From contig WHUX01000077.1 in assembly GCA_015179025.1 (NCBI GenBank), positions 124,001 to 188,000 of the forward strand: DNA of 64,000 nucleotides, read 5' to 3'. Under the pieces are notes generated by a model that saw only the letters and a list, made by a program, of their open reading frames with translations, ran no database searches and was not told the origin of the DNA. Origin of the DNA: Terfezia claveryi (taxonomy: Eukaryota > Ascomycota > Pezizomycetes > Pezizales > Pezizaceae). Position 1 is the stretch's first letter. Every line of letters starts with the position of its first letter. A program made the translations under genes and the position numbers. Positions 23,905 through 34,911 of this stretch are shown here, piece after piece.

Positions 23905-24600
23905 CATCAGAAACCATTACAGTTTGCCTTTGCGGCCCCTGACGCCCATGATGTTCTAAAGACAAACTAACAGTTAACGGCGCAGTGCGGAAGACTGTTG
24001 TCGCCCGGGCACCGCTTCCTCGCAGCTCGTGCCCCACGGCCAGTTCTTAATGCAATCCATGCCATGACGCTATACCTTGGGGCTTTGTGCCCTAGGGTTC
24101 AGCATTGTGGAACAGCGCCCTAGCGCCCTATCTTGTGCGTCCCTGCCCTCAAGCCCTATACTGTTTCTGCCCCCAGGCACTAATCTATGGTCGTGCAACG
24201 TCTAGGTGAAAGAAGAGCACAGTATGCCTCAGAAATACAGGTGTGCGCCCTGGCAAAACTACCTGACAGACAATATTTCCACTCTACTTGGCGCACGTGG
24301 AGAATAATAATAATAGCAGCCAGGCAAACATAGCCAGGCAGAGAGGGGCAGTCAGGCAAATGCAGTCAGGTATAAGCAATACATTATATGTACTAGGTGA
24401 ACTTGAGCTTCTATATACACTGATGAGCCATATTTGTAATTCCAGCAAACCATTCTATCATAGATCCCACTAGGACTCTGTCCTGCACATATGCCTCCTA
24501 CAATCCAGCCATTCCCAAACCTCAGCAGTCTCCAAAGTAGTAACTGCCCTCGCTGATGTAGTTATCTACTGCTACAAGCAACTTCTAGCAGTAGAGCAAT
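23905..24600 (+). other. FB-inner left head
   Basis: Same order of motifs as 21471-22180 with about 10 percent differences by eye, mostly transitions. The left-specific GC-rich block (CGCAGTGCGGAAGACTG) is retained, showing that left and right ends are distinct in both copies. Confidence 0.85.
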
Positions 24601-25510
24601 TAGCTAGGTAGTCCCACAGAGTCCATGGATTTACTGGTGAGTCCACATACCCAGCTATGTATGTGCATATTAATAGGGCATATCTCAGGAGTGTCCTAAG
24701 AGCAATTAGCTAGGCAGTCTTACAGCGGATTTGCTAGTGAGTCCACGTACCTAGCTATGTCTGTGCATATTGATAGAGGATATCTCGGGACTCAGGAGTG
24801 TACTTGCGGAGTCCTAAAAGCAATTAGTAATGCCTCCACATAGAGTGCGCTGGCTTTCTAGCGAGTTCACATACCTAGCTATATCTGTGAATATTGATAG
24901 GGGATATCTCAGTGGAGTCCTAAGAGAAATTAGCATTGCCTTCACATAGAGTCCGCTGGTTTCTAGCGAGTTCATATACCTAGCTATGCCTGTGTCATAG
25001 ATTGGGGATATCTCGCAACTGCATTTTGGGTGTCCTAAGAGCAATTAGCAATGCTTTCACATAGAGTCCATTGGTTTCTGGCGAGTTCAGTATCTAGCTA
25101 TGCCTGTGTCTGCACACATAGATTGGGGATATCTTGCAACTGTAGTTTGGGCGTTCCTAAGAGCAATTAGCAATGCCTTCACATAGAGTCCGCTGGTTTC
25201 TGGTGAGTTCACATACCTACCTATACCTGTGTCTGCGCACATAGATTGAGGATATCTCGCAACTGCACTTTGGGCATCCTAAGAGCAGTTAGCAATGCCT
25301 TCACAAAGAGTCTGCTGGTTTCTGGCGAGTTCAGTACCTAGCTATGCCTGTCTCTGCGCACATAGATTAGGGATATCTTACAACTACACTTTGAGTGTCC
25401 TAAGAGCAATTAGCTAGGCCTTCACATAGAGTCCGTAGGTTGTCTGGCGAGTTCACGCACCTGGCTATGTCTGTGCATATAGATTGGGGATATCTCGAAA
25501 GTGCATGGGG
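24601..25510 (+). repeat. FB-inner left 121-bp repeat array
   Basis: Seven to eight direct repeats of the same 121-bp family, each with the GGGGATATCTCG-type block and the GAGCAATTAGC block. Confidence 0.9.
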
Positions 25511-25825
25511 GAGTCCTAACCTCAGCACTGGCTGGTTGACCTTCCGCTGACTACTGGCTGCCTGCATTATGTGTCATACCTGTGTAAAGAGGGGGTGCAT
25601 GTACTTTCATGTTCTGTTGGTTTGTGCGGCCCTGGAAATATGTGTCAGTTGACGCGGTCAGGAAATATGTGTTGATTGGTCGAAAGGCAGATTTGACGCA
25701 CGCTGGTGTGATAGATCAGCACATCCATGTTTCAGACTATATATGCTTGCCAGCCATGGGTTTACCAAAGTGGGTAATAGAAGCACTGATGGTGGACTTG
25801 TTCCCATGGACTTGGGCATGTGAGA
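25511..25825 (+). other. FB-inner left spacer
   Basis: Copy of the 310-bp spacer. The frame from 25609 is open through the spacer into the 39-bp repeats (KYVLIGRKADLTHAGVIDQH near 25660-25720). Function unknown. Confidence 0.75.
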
Positions 25826-27076
25826 AACTCATGCTTTTGGACACTTATATATATATATACGAGAAACTTATACTTTTGAGGCTTATATATATATATGTAA
25901 GAAACTTATGCTTTTAGAGGCTTATATATATATGCGAGAAACTCGTGCTTTTGAAGCTTATTAGTTATATATGCGAGAAACTCATGCTTTTATAGATATA
26001 TATATATATATGCGAGAAACTCATGCTTTTGAGCCTTATATATATATATGCGAGAAATCAATGCATTCGCGAACTTATATATATATATATGAGAAATCCA
26101 TGCATTCGCGGGCTTATATATATATATATGTGAGAAACTCATGCTTTTGAGGCTTATATATATATATGCGAGAAACTCATGCTTTTGGAGATATATATAT
26201 ATATATGAGAGAAACTTGTACTTTTGAAGCTTATTAGTATATATGGGAGAAACTCATGCTTTTGGACACTTATATATATATATGCGAGAAACTCGTGCTT
26301 TTGAAGCTTATTAGTATATATGCGAGAAACTCATGCTTTTGGAGATATATATATATATATGTGAGAAACTCGTGCTTTTGGAGATATACATACACATATA
26401 CGAGAAACTCATGCTTTTGGACCCTTATATATATATATGCGAGAAACTCATGCTTTTGGAGAATATATATATATATATGAGAGAAACTCGTGCTTTTGAA
26501 GCTTATTAGTATATATGGGAGAAACTCATGCTTTTGGACACTTATATATATATATGCGAGAAACTCGTGCTTTTGAAGCTTATTAGTATATATGTAAGAA
26601 ACTCATGCTTTTGGACACTTATATATATATATGCGAGAAACTCATGCTTTTGAAGCTTATTAGTATATATGCGAGAAACTCATGCTTTTGGAGATATATA
26701 TATATATATGTGAGAAACTCGTGCTTTTGGAGATATACATACATATATGCGAGAAACTCATGCTTTTGGACCCTTATATATATATATGCGAGAAACTCAT
26801 GCTTTTGGAGATATATATATATATATGCGAGAAACTCGTGCTTTTGAAGCTTATTAGTATATATACGATAAACTTATGCTTTTAGATACTTATATATATA
26901 TATGCGAGAAACTCATACTTTTGGAGGCTTATATATATATGTGAGAAACTCGTACTTTTGAGGCTTATTAGTGTATATGCGAGAAACTTGTGCTTTTGGA
27001 GATATATATATATATATGCAAGAATCTCGTGCATTTGAGGCTTGTTAGTATATATGCGAGAATCTTGTTCTTTTGA
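25826..27076 (+). repeat. FB-inner left 39-bp repeat array
   Basis: Roughly 32 units of the GAAACTCATGCTTTTGG plus (TA)n type, with variants GAAATCCATGCATTCGCG near 26050-26110. It is three times longer than the matching right-arm array (27173-27545). Confidence 0.9.
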
Positions 27077-27172
27077 GGCTTATAGATTGATTCTATATAG
27101 ATCTAGAGGCTGCCAATGCATAAGTTGATCGCCTATGCATATATATTAGTCTTGCCTGCATTTCTTTATGTC
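27077..27172 (+). other. FB-inner hinge
   Basis: Non-repeated centre of the palindrome: GCTTATAGATTGATTC, TATAGATCTAGAGGCTGCC, TATATATTAGTCTTGCC. The same sequence, in the same orientation, forms the hinge of FB-outer at 29845-29943, which shows that both palindromes descend from one structure. Confidence 0.85.
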
Positions 27173-27545
27173 TCTAAAAGTATGAGTTTCTCGCATATAT
27201 ATATATATAAGCTTGCGAATGCATGGATTTCTCGTATATATATATATAAGCTTAGGAATGCATGGATTTCTTGCATATATATATATAAGTCTCCAAAAGC
27301 ATGAGTTTCTTGCACATATATGTATATATCTCCAAAAGCATGAGTTTCTCGCATATATATATATATATCTCCAAAAGAATGAGTTTCTCGCATATATGCT
27401 AATAAGCCTCAAAAGCACGAGTTTCTCGTATATATATATAAGCCTCCAAAAGCATGAGTTTCTCGCATATATATATATAAGCCTCAAAAGCATGAGTTTC
27501 TCGCATATATATATATAAGTGTCCAAAAGCATGAGTTTCTCACAT
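27173..27545 (-). repeat. FB-inner right 39-bp repeat array (inverted)
   Basis: Nine to ten units in reverse orientation (CCAAAAGCATGAGTTTCTCG with (TA)n). Confidence 0.9.
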
Positions 27546-27860
27546 GCCTAAGTCCATATGAACAAGCTCGCCATTAGTTCTTCTATTACCTACTTCGGTA
27601 AACCCACGGCTGGCGGGTATATGTAGCCTGAAATATGCATGTGCTGATCTGTCATACCAGCGTGTATCAAATCTGCCTTCCGACCAATCAACACATATTT
27701 CCCGGCCACGTCAACTGACACATATTTCTAGGGCTGCACGAACCAACAGAACACGAGAGCATATGCACACCCTCTTTTCATAGGTATGACATATAACGCA
27801 GCCAGCCAGTAGTCGGCGGAAGGTCAAGCAGCCAGCGCTAAGGTTAGGACTCCCCCGTAC
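27546..27860 (-). other. FB-inner right spacer (inverted)
   Basis: Reverse complement of the arm spacer; the LIGRKADLIHAG reading is still present on the minus strand. Confidence 0.75.
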
Positions 27861-28800
27861 ACTCTCGAGATATCTCCAATCTATATGCGCAGACATAGCC
27901 AGGTGCGTGAACTCGCTAGACAACCCGCGGACTCTATATGAAGGCCTAGCTAATTGCTCTTAGTACGCCCAAAGTGCAGTTGCGAGATATCCCTAATCTA
28001 TGTGTGCAGAGACAGGCATAGCTAGGTACTGAACTCGCCAGAAACCAGCGGACTCTAAGTGAAGGCATTGCTAATTGCTCTTAGGAATGCCCAAACTACA
28101 GTTACGAGATATCCCTAATCTATGTGCGCAGAGACAGGTATAGCTAGGTACTGAACTCGCCAGAAACCACCGGACTCTATGTGAAGGCATTGATAATTGC
28201 TCTTAGGACGCTCAAAGTGTAGTTGCGAGATATTACCAATCTATGTTTGTAGACACAAACATAGCTAGGTATGTAAACTCACCAGAAACCAGCGGACTCT
28301 ATGTGAGGGCATTGCTAATTGCTCTTAGGGACGCCCAAACTGCAGTTACGAGATATTCCCAATCTATGTGTACAGACACAGGCATAGCTAGGTACTGAAC
28401 TTGCCAAAAACCAGCGGACTCTATGTGAAGGCATTGCTAATTGCTCTTAGAACGCCCAAAATACAGTTGCGAGATATCCCCAATCTATGACATAGGTATA
28501 GCTAGGTACATGAACTCGCCAGAAACCAGCGGACTCTATGTGAAGGCAATGCTAATTTCTCTTAGGACTCCGCTGAGATATCCCCTATCAATATTCATAG
28601 ACATAGCTAGGTATGTGAACTCGCTAGAAAGCCAGCGGACTCTATGTGGAAGCATTACTAATTGCTTTTAGGACTCTGCAAGTACACTCCCGAGTCCCGA
28701 GATATCCCCTATCAATATGCATATACATAGCTAGGTACATGGACTCGCCAGCAAATCCGTGGACTCTGTGGGACTGCCTAGCTAATTGCTCTACTGCTAG
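27861..28800 (-). repeat. FB-inner right 121-bp repeat array (inverted)
   Basis: About eight units in reverse orientation: CATAGCTAGGTA, CGCCAGAAACCAGCGGACTC, GCTAATTGCTCTTAGG, GAGATATCCC. Confidence 0.9.
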
Positions 28801-29472
28801 GGGTTACTTGTGGCAGTGGATAACTACATCAGCGAAGGCAGTTACTACTTTGGAGACTGCTGAGGTCTGGGAAGGGCTGGATTGTGGGAGGCATATGTGC
28901 AGGACAGAGTCCTAGTGGGATCTATGATAGAATGGTTTAGTGGAAGTACAAATATGGCTCATCAGTATATATAGAAGCCCAAGTTCACCTAGTGCATGCA
29001 ATATATTACTTATACCTGGCTGCCTTCGTCTGACTGCCTCTCTCTGCCTGGCTGCATTTGCCTGGCTGCTATTACCATTATTCTCCGTATGCGCCAAGTA
29101 GAGTGGACATGTTGCCTGTCAGGTTGTTGTGCCAGAGCGCACACCTGCGTTACAGAGGCATACTGCGGTCTTATAGCACCTGGACATTGGATGACTATGG
29201 ATTAGCACTTAGGGACAGAAACAGTATAGGGCTTGAGGGTGCGGATGCACAAGATAGGGTGCCAGGGCGCTGTTGTACAATACTGAACCCTAGAGCGCCA
29301 ACCTTCTGAGTACAATGTCAGGGCATGGCTCACATCAACAAGTAGCCCTTACGGCGCATGGAGCGACCAGGTAGCCGTTATGGTGCATGGGGTGACCAGG
29401 TGTCCAAGGGGTTGGTATAGTCTATCAGGAGGCCTAAAGGGGCGTTGAGGCAAGGAAAAATCTTTCGTGATG
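28801..29472 (-). other. FB-inner right head (inverted)
   Basis: Inverted head. The outer 180 bp (29290-29472) are right-end specific: on the minus strand they run CATCACGAAAGATTTTTCC, then TACCAACCCCTTGGACACC, a sequence absent from the left end but shared with 33140-33318. Confidence 0.85.
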
Positions 29473-29474
29473 TA

Positions 29475-29844
29475 TATATACAAGAAACTCATGCTTTTGG
29501 AGGCTTATATATATATACGAGAAACTCATGCTTTTGAGACTATTAGTATATATGCGAGAAACTCATTCTTTTGGAGATATATATATATATATACAAGAAA
29601 CTCATTCTTTTGAGGCTTATTAGTATATATGTGAGAAACTCATGCTTTAGTACATATATATATATATATGCAAGAAACTCATGGTTTTGGAGGCTTATAT
29701 ATATATACGAGAAACTCATGCTTTTGGAGGCTTATATATATATATGAGAAACTTATACTTTTGGACACTTATATATATATATATGTGAGAATCTCATGCA
29801 TTTGAGGCTTATTAGTATATATACGTGAATCTCATACTTTTGAG
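29475..29844 (+). repeat. FB-outer left 39-bp repeat array, second block
   Basis: Continuation of the array interrupted at 23902, same orientation; together about 17 units. Confidence 0.9.
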
Positions 29845-29943
29845 GCTTATAGATTGATTCCATATAGATCTAGAGGCTGCCAATGCATAAGTTTCCCGCC
29901 TATTCATATATATTAGTCTTGCCCACATTTCTCTATATCTCCA
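29845..29943 (+). other. FB-outer hinge
   Basis: Near-identical to 27077-27172 and flanked by 39-bp repeats pointing inward from both sides. Confidence 0.85.
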
Positions 29944-31020
29944 AAAGCACGAGTTTCTCGCACATATATATATATTTGTCTCCAAAATCACGAGTTTCTC
30001 ATATATATATATATCAGCCTCCAAAAGTATGAGTTTCTCATATATATACTAATAAGCCTCAAAAGTATGAGTTTCTCACATATATATATATAAGTTTCTA
30101 AAAGCATGAGTTTCTTGCATATATATATAAGCCTACAAAAGTATAAGTTTCTTGCATATATAAATAAGCCTACAAAAGCATGAGTTTCTCCCATATATAT
30201 ATATATATATCCAAAAGTATGAGTTTCTTGCATATATACTAATAGCCTCAAAAGCACGAGTTTCTTGTATATATATATAAGCCTCCAAAAGTATAAGTTT
30301 CTCGCATGTATATATAAGCCTCCAAAAGCATGAGTTCCTCATATATATATATATATATGTCCAAAAGCATGAGTTTCTCGTATATATACTAATAGTCTCA
30401 AAAGCACGAGTTTCTTGCAAATATATATAAGCCTCCAAAAGCATGAGTTTCTCGCATATACATATAAGCCTCCAAAAGTATGAGTTTCTCACATATATAT
30501 ATATATATGTCCAAAAACACGAGTTTCTCATATATATACTAGCCTCCAAAAGCATGAGTTTCTTGTATATATATATAAGCCTCTAAAAGCATGAGTTTCT
30601 CGCATATATATATATATATGTCCAAAAGCATGATTTTCTTGTATATATACTAATAGCCTCAAAAGTACAAGTTTCTCGCATATATACTAATAAGCTTCAA
30701 AAGAACAAGTTTCTCATATATATGTATAAGCCTCCAAAAGCATAAGTTTCTCGTATATATATATAAGCCTTTAAAAGCATGAGTTTCTCGCATATATATA
30801 TATATATGTCCAAAAGCATAAGTTTCTCGTATATATATATATATATCTCCAAAAGCATGAGTTTCTCACATATATATATATATATATCCAAAAGCATGAG
30901 TTTCTCGCATATATATATAAGCCTCCAAAAGTATGAGTTTCTCGTACATATACTAATAATCCTTAAAAGCACGAGTTTCTCATATATATATACATAAGTG
31001 TCCAAAAGCATGAGGTTCTC
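29944..31020 (-). repeat. FB-outer right 39-bp repeat array (inverted)
   Basis: About 27 units. Minus-strand frames of 140-167 codons arise because many units are exactly 39 bp and lack stops; they give the 13-residue repeat RNSCFWRYIYIYA. Confidence 0.9.
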
Positions 31021-31340
31021 GCATGCCGAAGTCCATATGAACAAGCCTGCTATCAGTACTCCTATTACCCACTTTGGTAAACCCACAGCTGGCAGGCATA
31101 TGTAGCCTGAAACATGCATGTGCTGATCTGTCACACTAGTATACGTCAAATCTGCCTTCCGACCAATCAACACATATTTCCCGGCCTTGTCAACTAACAC
31201 ATATTTTCAGGGCTGCACAAAGTAATAGAATATGAGAGCACATGCACCTCCTCTTTTCATAGGTATGACACATAACGCAGCCAGCCAGTAGTCGGCAGAA
31301 GGTCAAGTAGCTAGTACTGAGATTAGGACTCCCCAGTGCA
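31021..31340 (-). other. FB-outer right spacer (inverted)
   Basis: Spacer copy. Its minus-strand frame (30697-31200) reads KYVLIGRKADLTYTSVTDQH before entering the 39-bp repeats. Confidence 0.75.
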
Positions 31341-32630
31341 CTCTCGAGATATTCCCCATCTATATATGCAGACATAGCCAGGTATGTGAACTCGCTAGAC
31401 AACCCGTAGACTCTATATGAAGGCCTAGCTAATTGTTTTCAGAACGCCCAAAGTGCAGTTGCAAGATATCCCCAATCTCTGTGTACAGAGACAGGCATAG
31501 CTAGGTACTGAACTTGCCAGAAACCAGTGGACTCTATATAAAGACATTGCTAATTGCTCTTAGGGACACCCAAACTGCAGTTGTGAGATATCCCCAATCT
31601 ATGTACGCAGATATAGGCAGAGCTAGGTACTGAACTCACCAGAAACCAGCGGACTCTATTTGAAGGCATTGCTAATTGCTCTTAGGATACCCAAAGTGCA
31701 GTTACAAGATATCCCCAATCTATGTGTACAGACACAGGCATAGCTAGGTACGTGAACTCGCCAGAAACCAGCGGACTCTATGTGAAGGCATTGCTAATTG
31801 CTCTTAGGACACCAAAAGTGCAGTTGCAAGATATCCCCAAGCTATATATACAGATACAGGCATAGCTAGGTATATGAACTCGCCAGAAACCAGTAGACTC
31901 TATGTGAAGGCATTGCTAATTGCTCTTAGGGTCGCCCAAAGTGCAGTTGCGAGATATCCCCAATATATGTATGCAGACACAGGCATAGTTAGGTACGTGA
32001 ACTCGCCAGAAACCAGTGGACTCTAGATGAAGGCATTACTAATTGCTCTTAGGGATGCCCAAACTACAGTTGCAAGATATCCCCAATCTATGTACGTAGA
32101 CACAGGCATAGCTAGGTACTGAACAAGCCAGAAACCAGCAGACTCTATGTGAAGGCATTACTAATTGCTCTTAGAGACACCCAAACTGCAGTTGCAAGAT
32201 ATCCCCAATCTATGTATGCAGACATAGGCATAGCTAGGTACTGAACTCACTAGAAACCCGCGGACTCTATATGAAGGCATTGCTAATTACTCTTAGGATG
32301 CCCAAAGTGAAGTTGTGAGATATCCCTAATCTATGTGCACAGACACAGGCATAGTTAGGTACGTAAACTCGCCAGAAATCAGCAGACTCTATATGAAGAC
32401 AATGCTAATTTCTCTTAGGACTCCGCTGAGATATCCCCTATCAATATTCATAGATATAGCTAGGTATATGAACTCACCAGATAACCAGCAGACTCTATGT
32501 GGAGGCATTGCTAATTGCTCTTAGGACTCCACAAGTGCACTCCTGAGATATCCCGTATCAATATGCACAGTCATAGCTAGGTATGTGGACTCTCCAGCAA
32601 ATGGGCAGACTTCATAGGACTGCCTAGCTA
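31341..32630 (-). repeat. FB-outer right 121-bp repeat array (inverted)
   Basis: Ten to eleven units, the longest of the four arrays, with the same conserved blocks as the other arms. Confidence 0.9.
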
Positions 32631-33318
32631 ATTACTCTACTACTAGGGTTTGCTCGTGGTAGTGGATAACTATATTAGCGAGGGCGGTTACTACTTAGGA
32701 GAGGGCTGAGGTCTGGGAAGGGCTGGATTGTAGGAGGCATATGTGCAGAACAGAGTCCTGGTGGGATCTATGATAGAATCGTTTGGTAGAAGTACAAATA
32801 TAGCTCACCAGTATATATAGAAGCTCAAGTTCACCTAGTACATGTAATGTATTGCTTATACCTGGCTGCCTTTGCCTGACTGCCCCTTTCTGTCTGGCTG
32901 TGTTTACCTGGCTGCTATTACCATTATTCTTCATATGTGCCAAGTAGAGTGGACATGTTGCCTATCAGGTTTTTGTGCCAGGGCGAACACCTGTATTACA
33001 GAGGCATACTGCAGTCTTATAGTACCTAGACGTTGGATGACTGTGAATTGGTGCTTAGGGGCAGAAACAGTATAGGGCTTGACAGCGTGGATATATAAGA
33101 TAGGATGCCAGGGAGCTGTTGCATAATACTGAACTCTAGGGCGCCAACCTTCTGAGTATAACTTTAGGGCGTAGCTCGCATCAACAGGTGGCCGTTACCA
33201 TGCATGGGGAGACCAGGTGGCCGTTATAGCATATGGGGCGACCAGGTGTCCAAGGGGTTGGTATTGTCCATTAGGAGGCCTAGAGGGGTGTTGAGGCGAG
33301 GAAAAATCTTTCGTGATG
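32631..33318 (-). other. FB-outer right head (inverted)
   Basis: Inverted head ending CTTTCGTGATG; right-end-specific block at 33140-33318 as in FB-inner. Confidence 0.85.
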
Positions 33319-33320
33319 TA

Positions 33321-34597
33321 GACTATGGGTTATACTCCCCGAATTCAAGTTACAGGTACTGAAGCAGTACTATGATAGTCAAGTGACAGGACATTGGGGA
33401 AAACATTGTACTCAAGAGCTAGTATCAAGGAATTTTATATAGGATAAGTGGCAAAAAGATATTGTGAATTATATAGAAGGATATACTAAGTATCAGAAAG
33501 CAAAAGCAGCTCAGCATAGTAGGCAAATGAAGTTAGTATCAATGCCAACTGGGGAATGACTATTTAAAGAAATAGCTAGAGACTTCATTGATAAGCTACC
33601 AGAGTCAAAAGGTTTTAATGTCATACTCATTGTCATAGACTGGTTTACGAAAGTACAACACTATATTCCAGCAAAAACTATATGTACAGCATCCAATATT
33701 GCTGATATCTATATTAATGAGATGTGGAGACTTTATAGCCTTCTCTAACATATCACCTCTGACCATAGTCCACAATTTGTCTCTAGATTCCTCAAAGAGC
33801 TTAACCAAAAGCTTAATATAACCCTCCACATTTCTACCATCTATCACCTTCAGACCGATGGACTTGCTAAATAAGCAGTCCAAATACTTAAGCACTACCT
33901 CTGTATCTACTATTACGATAGACAAGCCCATTAGAAATAATGGCTGCCCATAGCCGAGTTTGTCTATAATACTACTGCCCACTCTACCAACAAATACTCC
34001 TTCTACTAAAGTTTATATAGCTTTGACCCTCGTATTATCTACTTTTTCGATAACTATGAATTCTCCTCTCCCACTGCAGAAGAATGGCTACACCAAATAA
34101 CAACTATGCATAACCAAATTCATGATACCCTCAAGTGAATCAACTACAAAAGAAGTACTATACACCTCGAAAAAGTGCATAGGTTTACTATCGATAACTG
34201 GGTATTAGTTGACTAACAGAACCTACAAATACAAGCTCGAAATAACCATTCCCTTACTAGTAAGTAGATAGAGCCCTACAAGGTTATTGAAGCTATTGGT
34301 TCCCATGCATATAGGCTCAAAGTTCCACTAGGCACACAATAGCACAATATCATTCATATTACCCTCTTAAAGTTATTTAGACAATAAGATGAACCACAAG
34401 ATATAGATGAAGATGAACTGGATATCTTCAAAGTTGAATCTATTGTGGACTCCTGCAAAAATAGAGAAATAGTCAAGTATATAGTACATTGAGAAGGATA
34501 TATGGAGTTTCAAGACACTTGGAAAACTTTTAACAAGCTGGATAATTGTTCAGAGAAGCTTATAGAGTATCAAGAGAAGTTCTCCAATAAGCTATAA
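33321..34597 (+). pseudogene. E4 integrase and chromodomain
   Basis: Resumes the pol frame split at 21470. The zinc site begins with YYDSQVTGHWGKH and continues into YTKYQKAKAA; the CxxC cysteines are lost. The core shows RDFIDKLPESKGFN (first Asp), SDHSPQFVSRF (second Asp) and HLQTDGLAKQ, where the catalytic Glu has become Lys. GPY-like IEPYKVIEAIGSHAYRLKV precedes a chromodomain at about 34420-34590 (FKVESIVDS, KYIVH-stop-EGY, FQDTWKTFNKL). Natural end near TAA 34595. Inactive. Confidence 0.87.
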
Positions 34598-34911
34598 GAT
34601 GAAAGACATGTTTAAGGTTCAGTTCTACATCGAGTTATTCTATGAATAAAGACATGGTACCTTTTATCCTCCTACTCATTACCTTTTCCCTATGGGTTTT
34701 TTGGCAAGAAGTTTGGTTTTTAATGGCTATGGCATGTATGTGTAGACAAACCAGTCTTATGGTACCCCATACTATAGAGAGAGAAGTATCTTACTAAGAA
34801 TAGTATTATATATACTATTATAGTTACTTGAGCCATTACTAACACTTATTTTCTCCAGGGTCAGAAAGACTTGTGTTTAGCTGAAGATAGCTACCTTGCA
34901 ATAGGGAGTAA
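34598..34911 (+). other. E4 tail between pol and 3' LTR
   Basis: Non-coding stretch ending in a purine-rich tract (AATAGGGAGTAA at 34900-34911) directly before the 3' LTR, the likely polypurine tract. Nothing else seen. Confidence 0.6.

Larger units (their letters stand above)
23905..29472. mobile_element. FB-inner: second foldback copy nested in the first
   Basis: Begins CATCAGAAACC and ends CTTTCGTGATG, matching the outer element ends. It is flanked by TA on both sides (23903-23904 and 29473-29474). Excision leaves GCTTATTAGTATATATAC, which is exactly a normal 39-bp-repeat junction as seen near 23744. Length 5568 bp. The arms are inverted with hinge at 27077-27172. The many differences between the arms argue against an assembly artefact. 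No coding capacity recognised. Confidence 0.88.
21471..33318. mobile_element. FB-outer: giant palindromic foldback element
   Basis: Begins CATCAGAAATG and ends CTTTCGTGATG. The flanks are TG (21469-21470) and TA (33319-33320), read as a 2-bp TSD with one transition. The arms are inverted copies: head, 121-bp repeat array, spacer, 39-bp repeat array, meeting at a hinge (29845-29943). Removing the inner copy (23905-29472 plus TA) leaves 6278 bp. No transposase or other recognisable protein is present, so it is presumably non-autonomous. Short imperfect terminal inverted repeats (CATCA then G/CG then AAA) and a TA-like target recall Tc1/mariner or CMC-type DNA transposons, but I cannot assign it. 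Confidence 0.85.

Noticed and set aside
27146..27532. Tyr/Ile-rich repetitive ORFs of 60-167 codons in the 39-bp arrays as genes
   Set aside because: They arise from stop-free 39-bp periods, often overlap in two frames or on both strands, and start within repeats. Only the spacer frame was kept as a weak observation.
22181..32630. 121-bp and 39-bp arrays as CRISPR arrays
   Set aside because: Units are contiguous diverged repeats without unique spacers or cas genes, and the surroundings are eukaryotic retrotransposons.
21471..33318. Palindromes as assembly artefacts
   Set aside because: The arms differ at many positions and have different array lengths, the ends are asymmetric, and target duplications are present at both nesting levels.
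21471..33318. Foldback element as a Helitron
   Set aside because: The ends lack a 5' TC start with a 3' CTRR end at an A/T insertion, the ends carry short inverted repeats, and a 2-bp duplication is seen.
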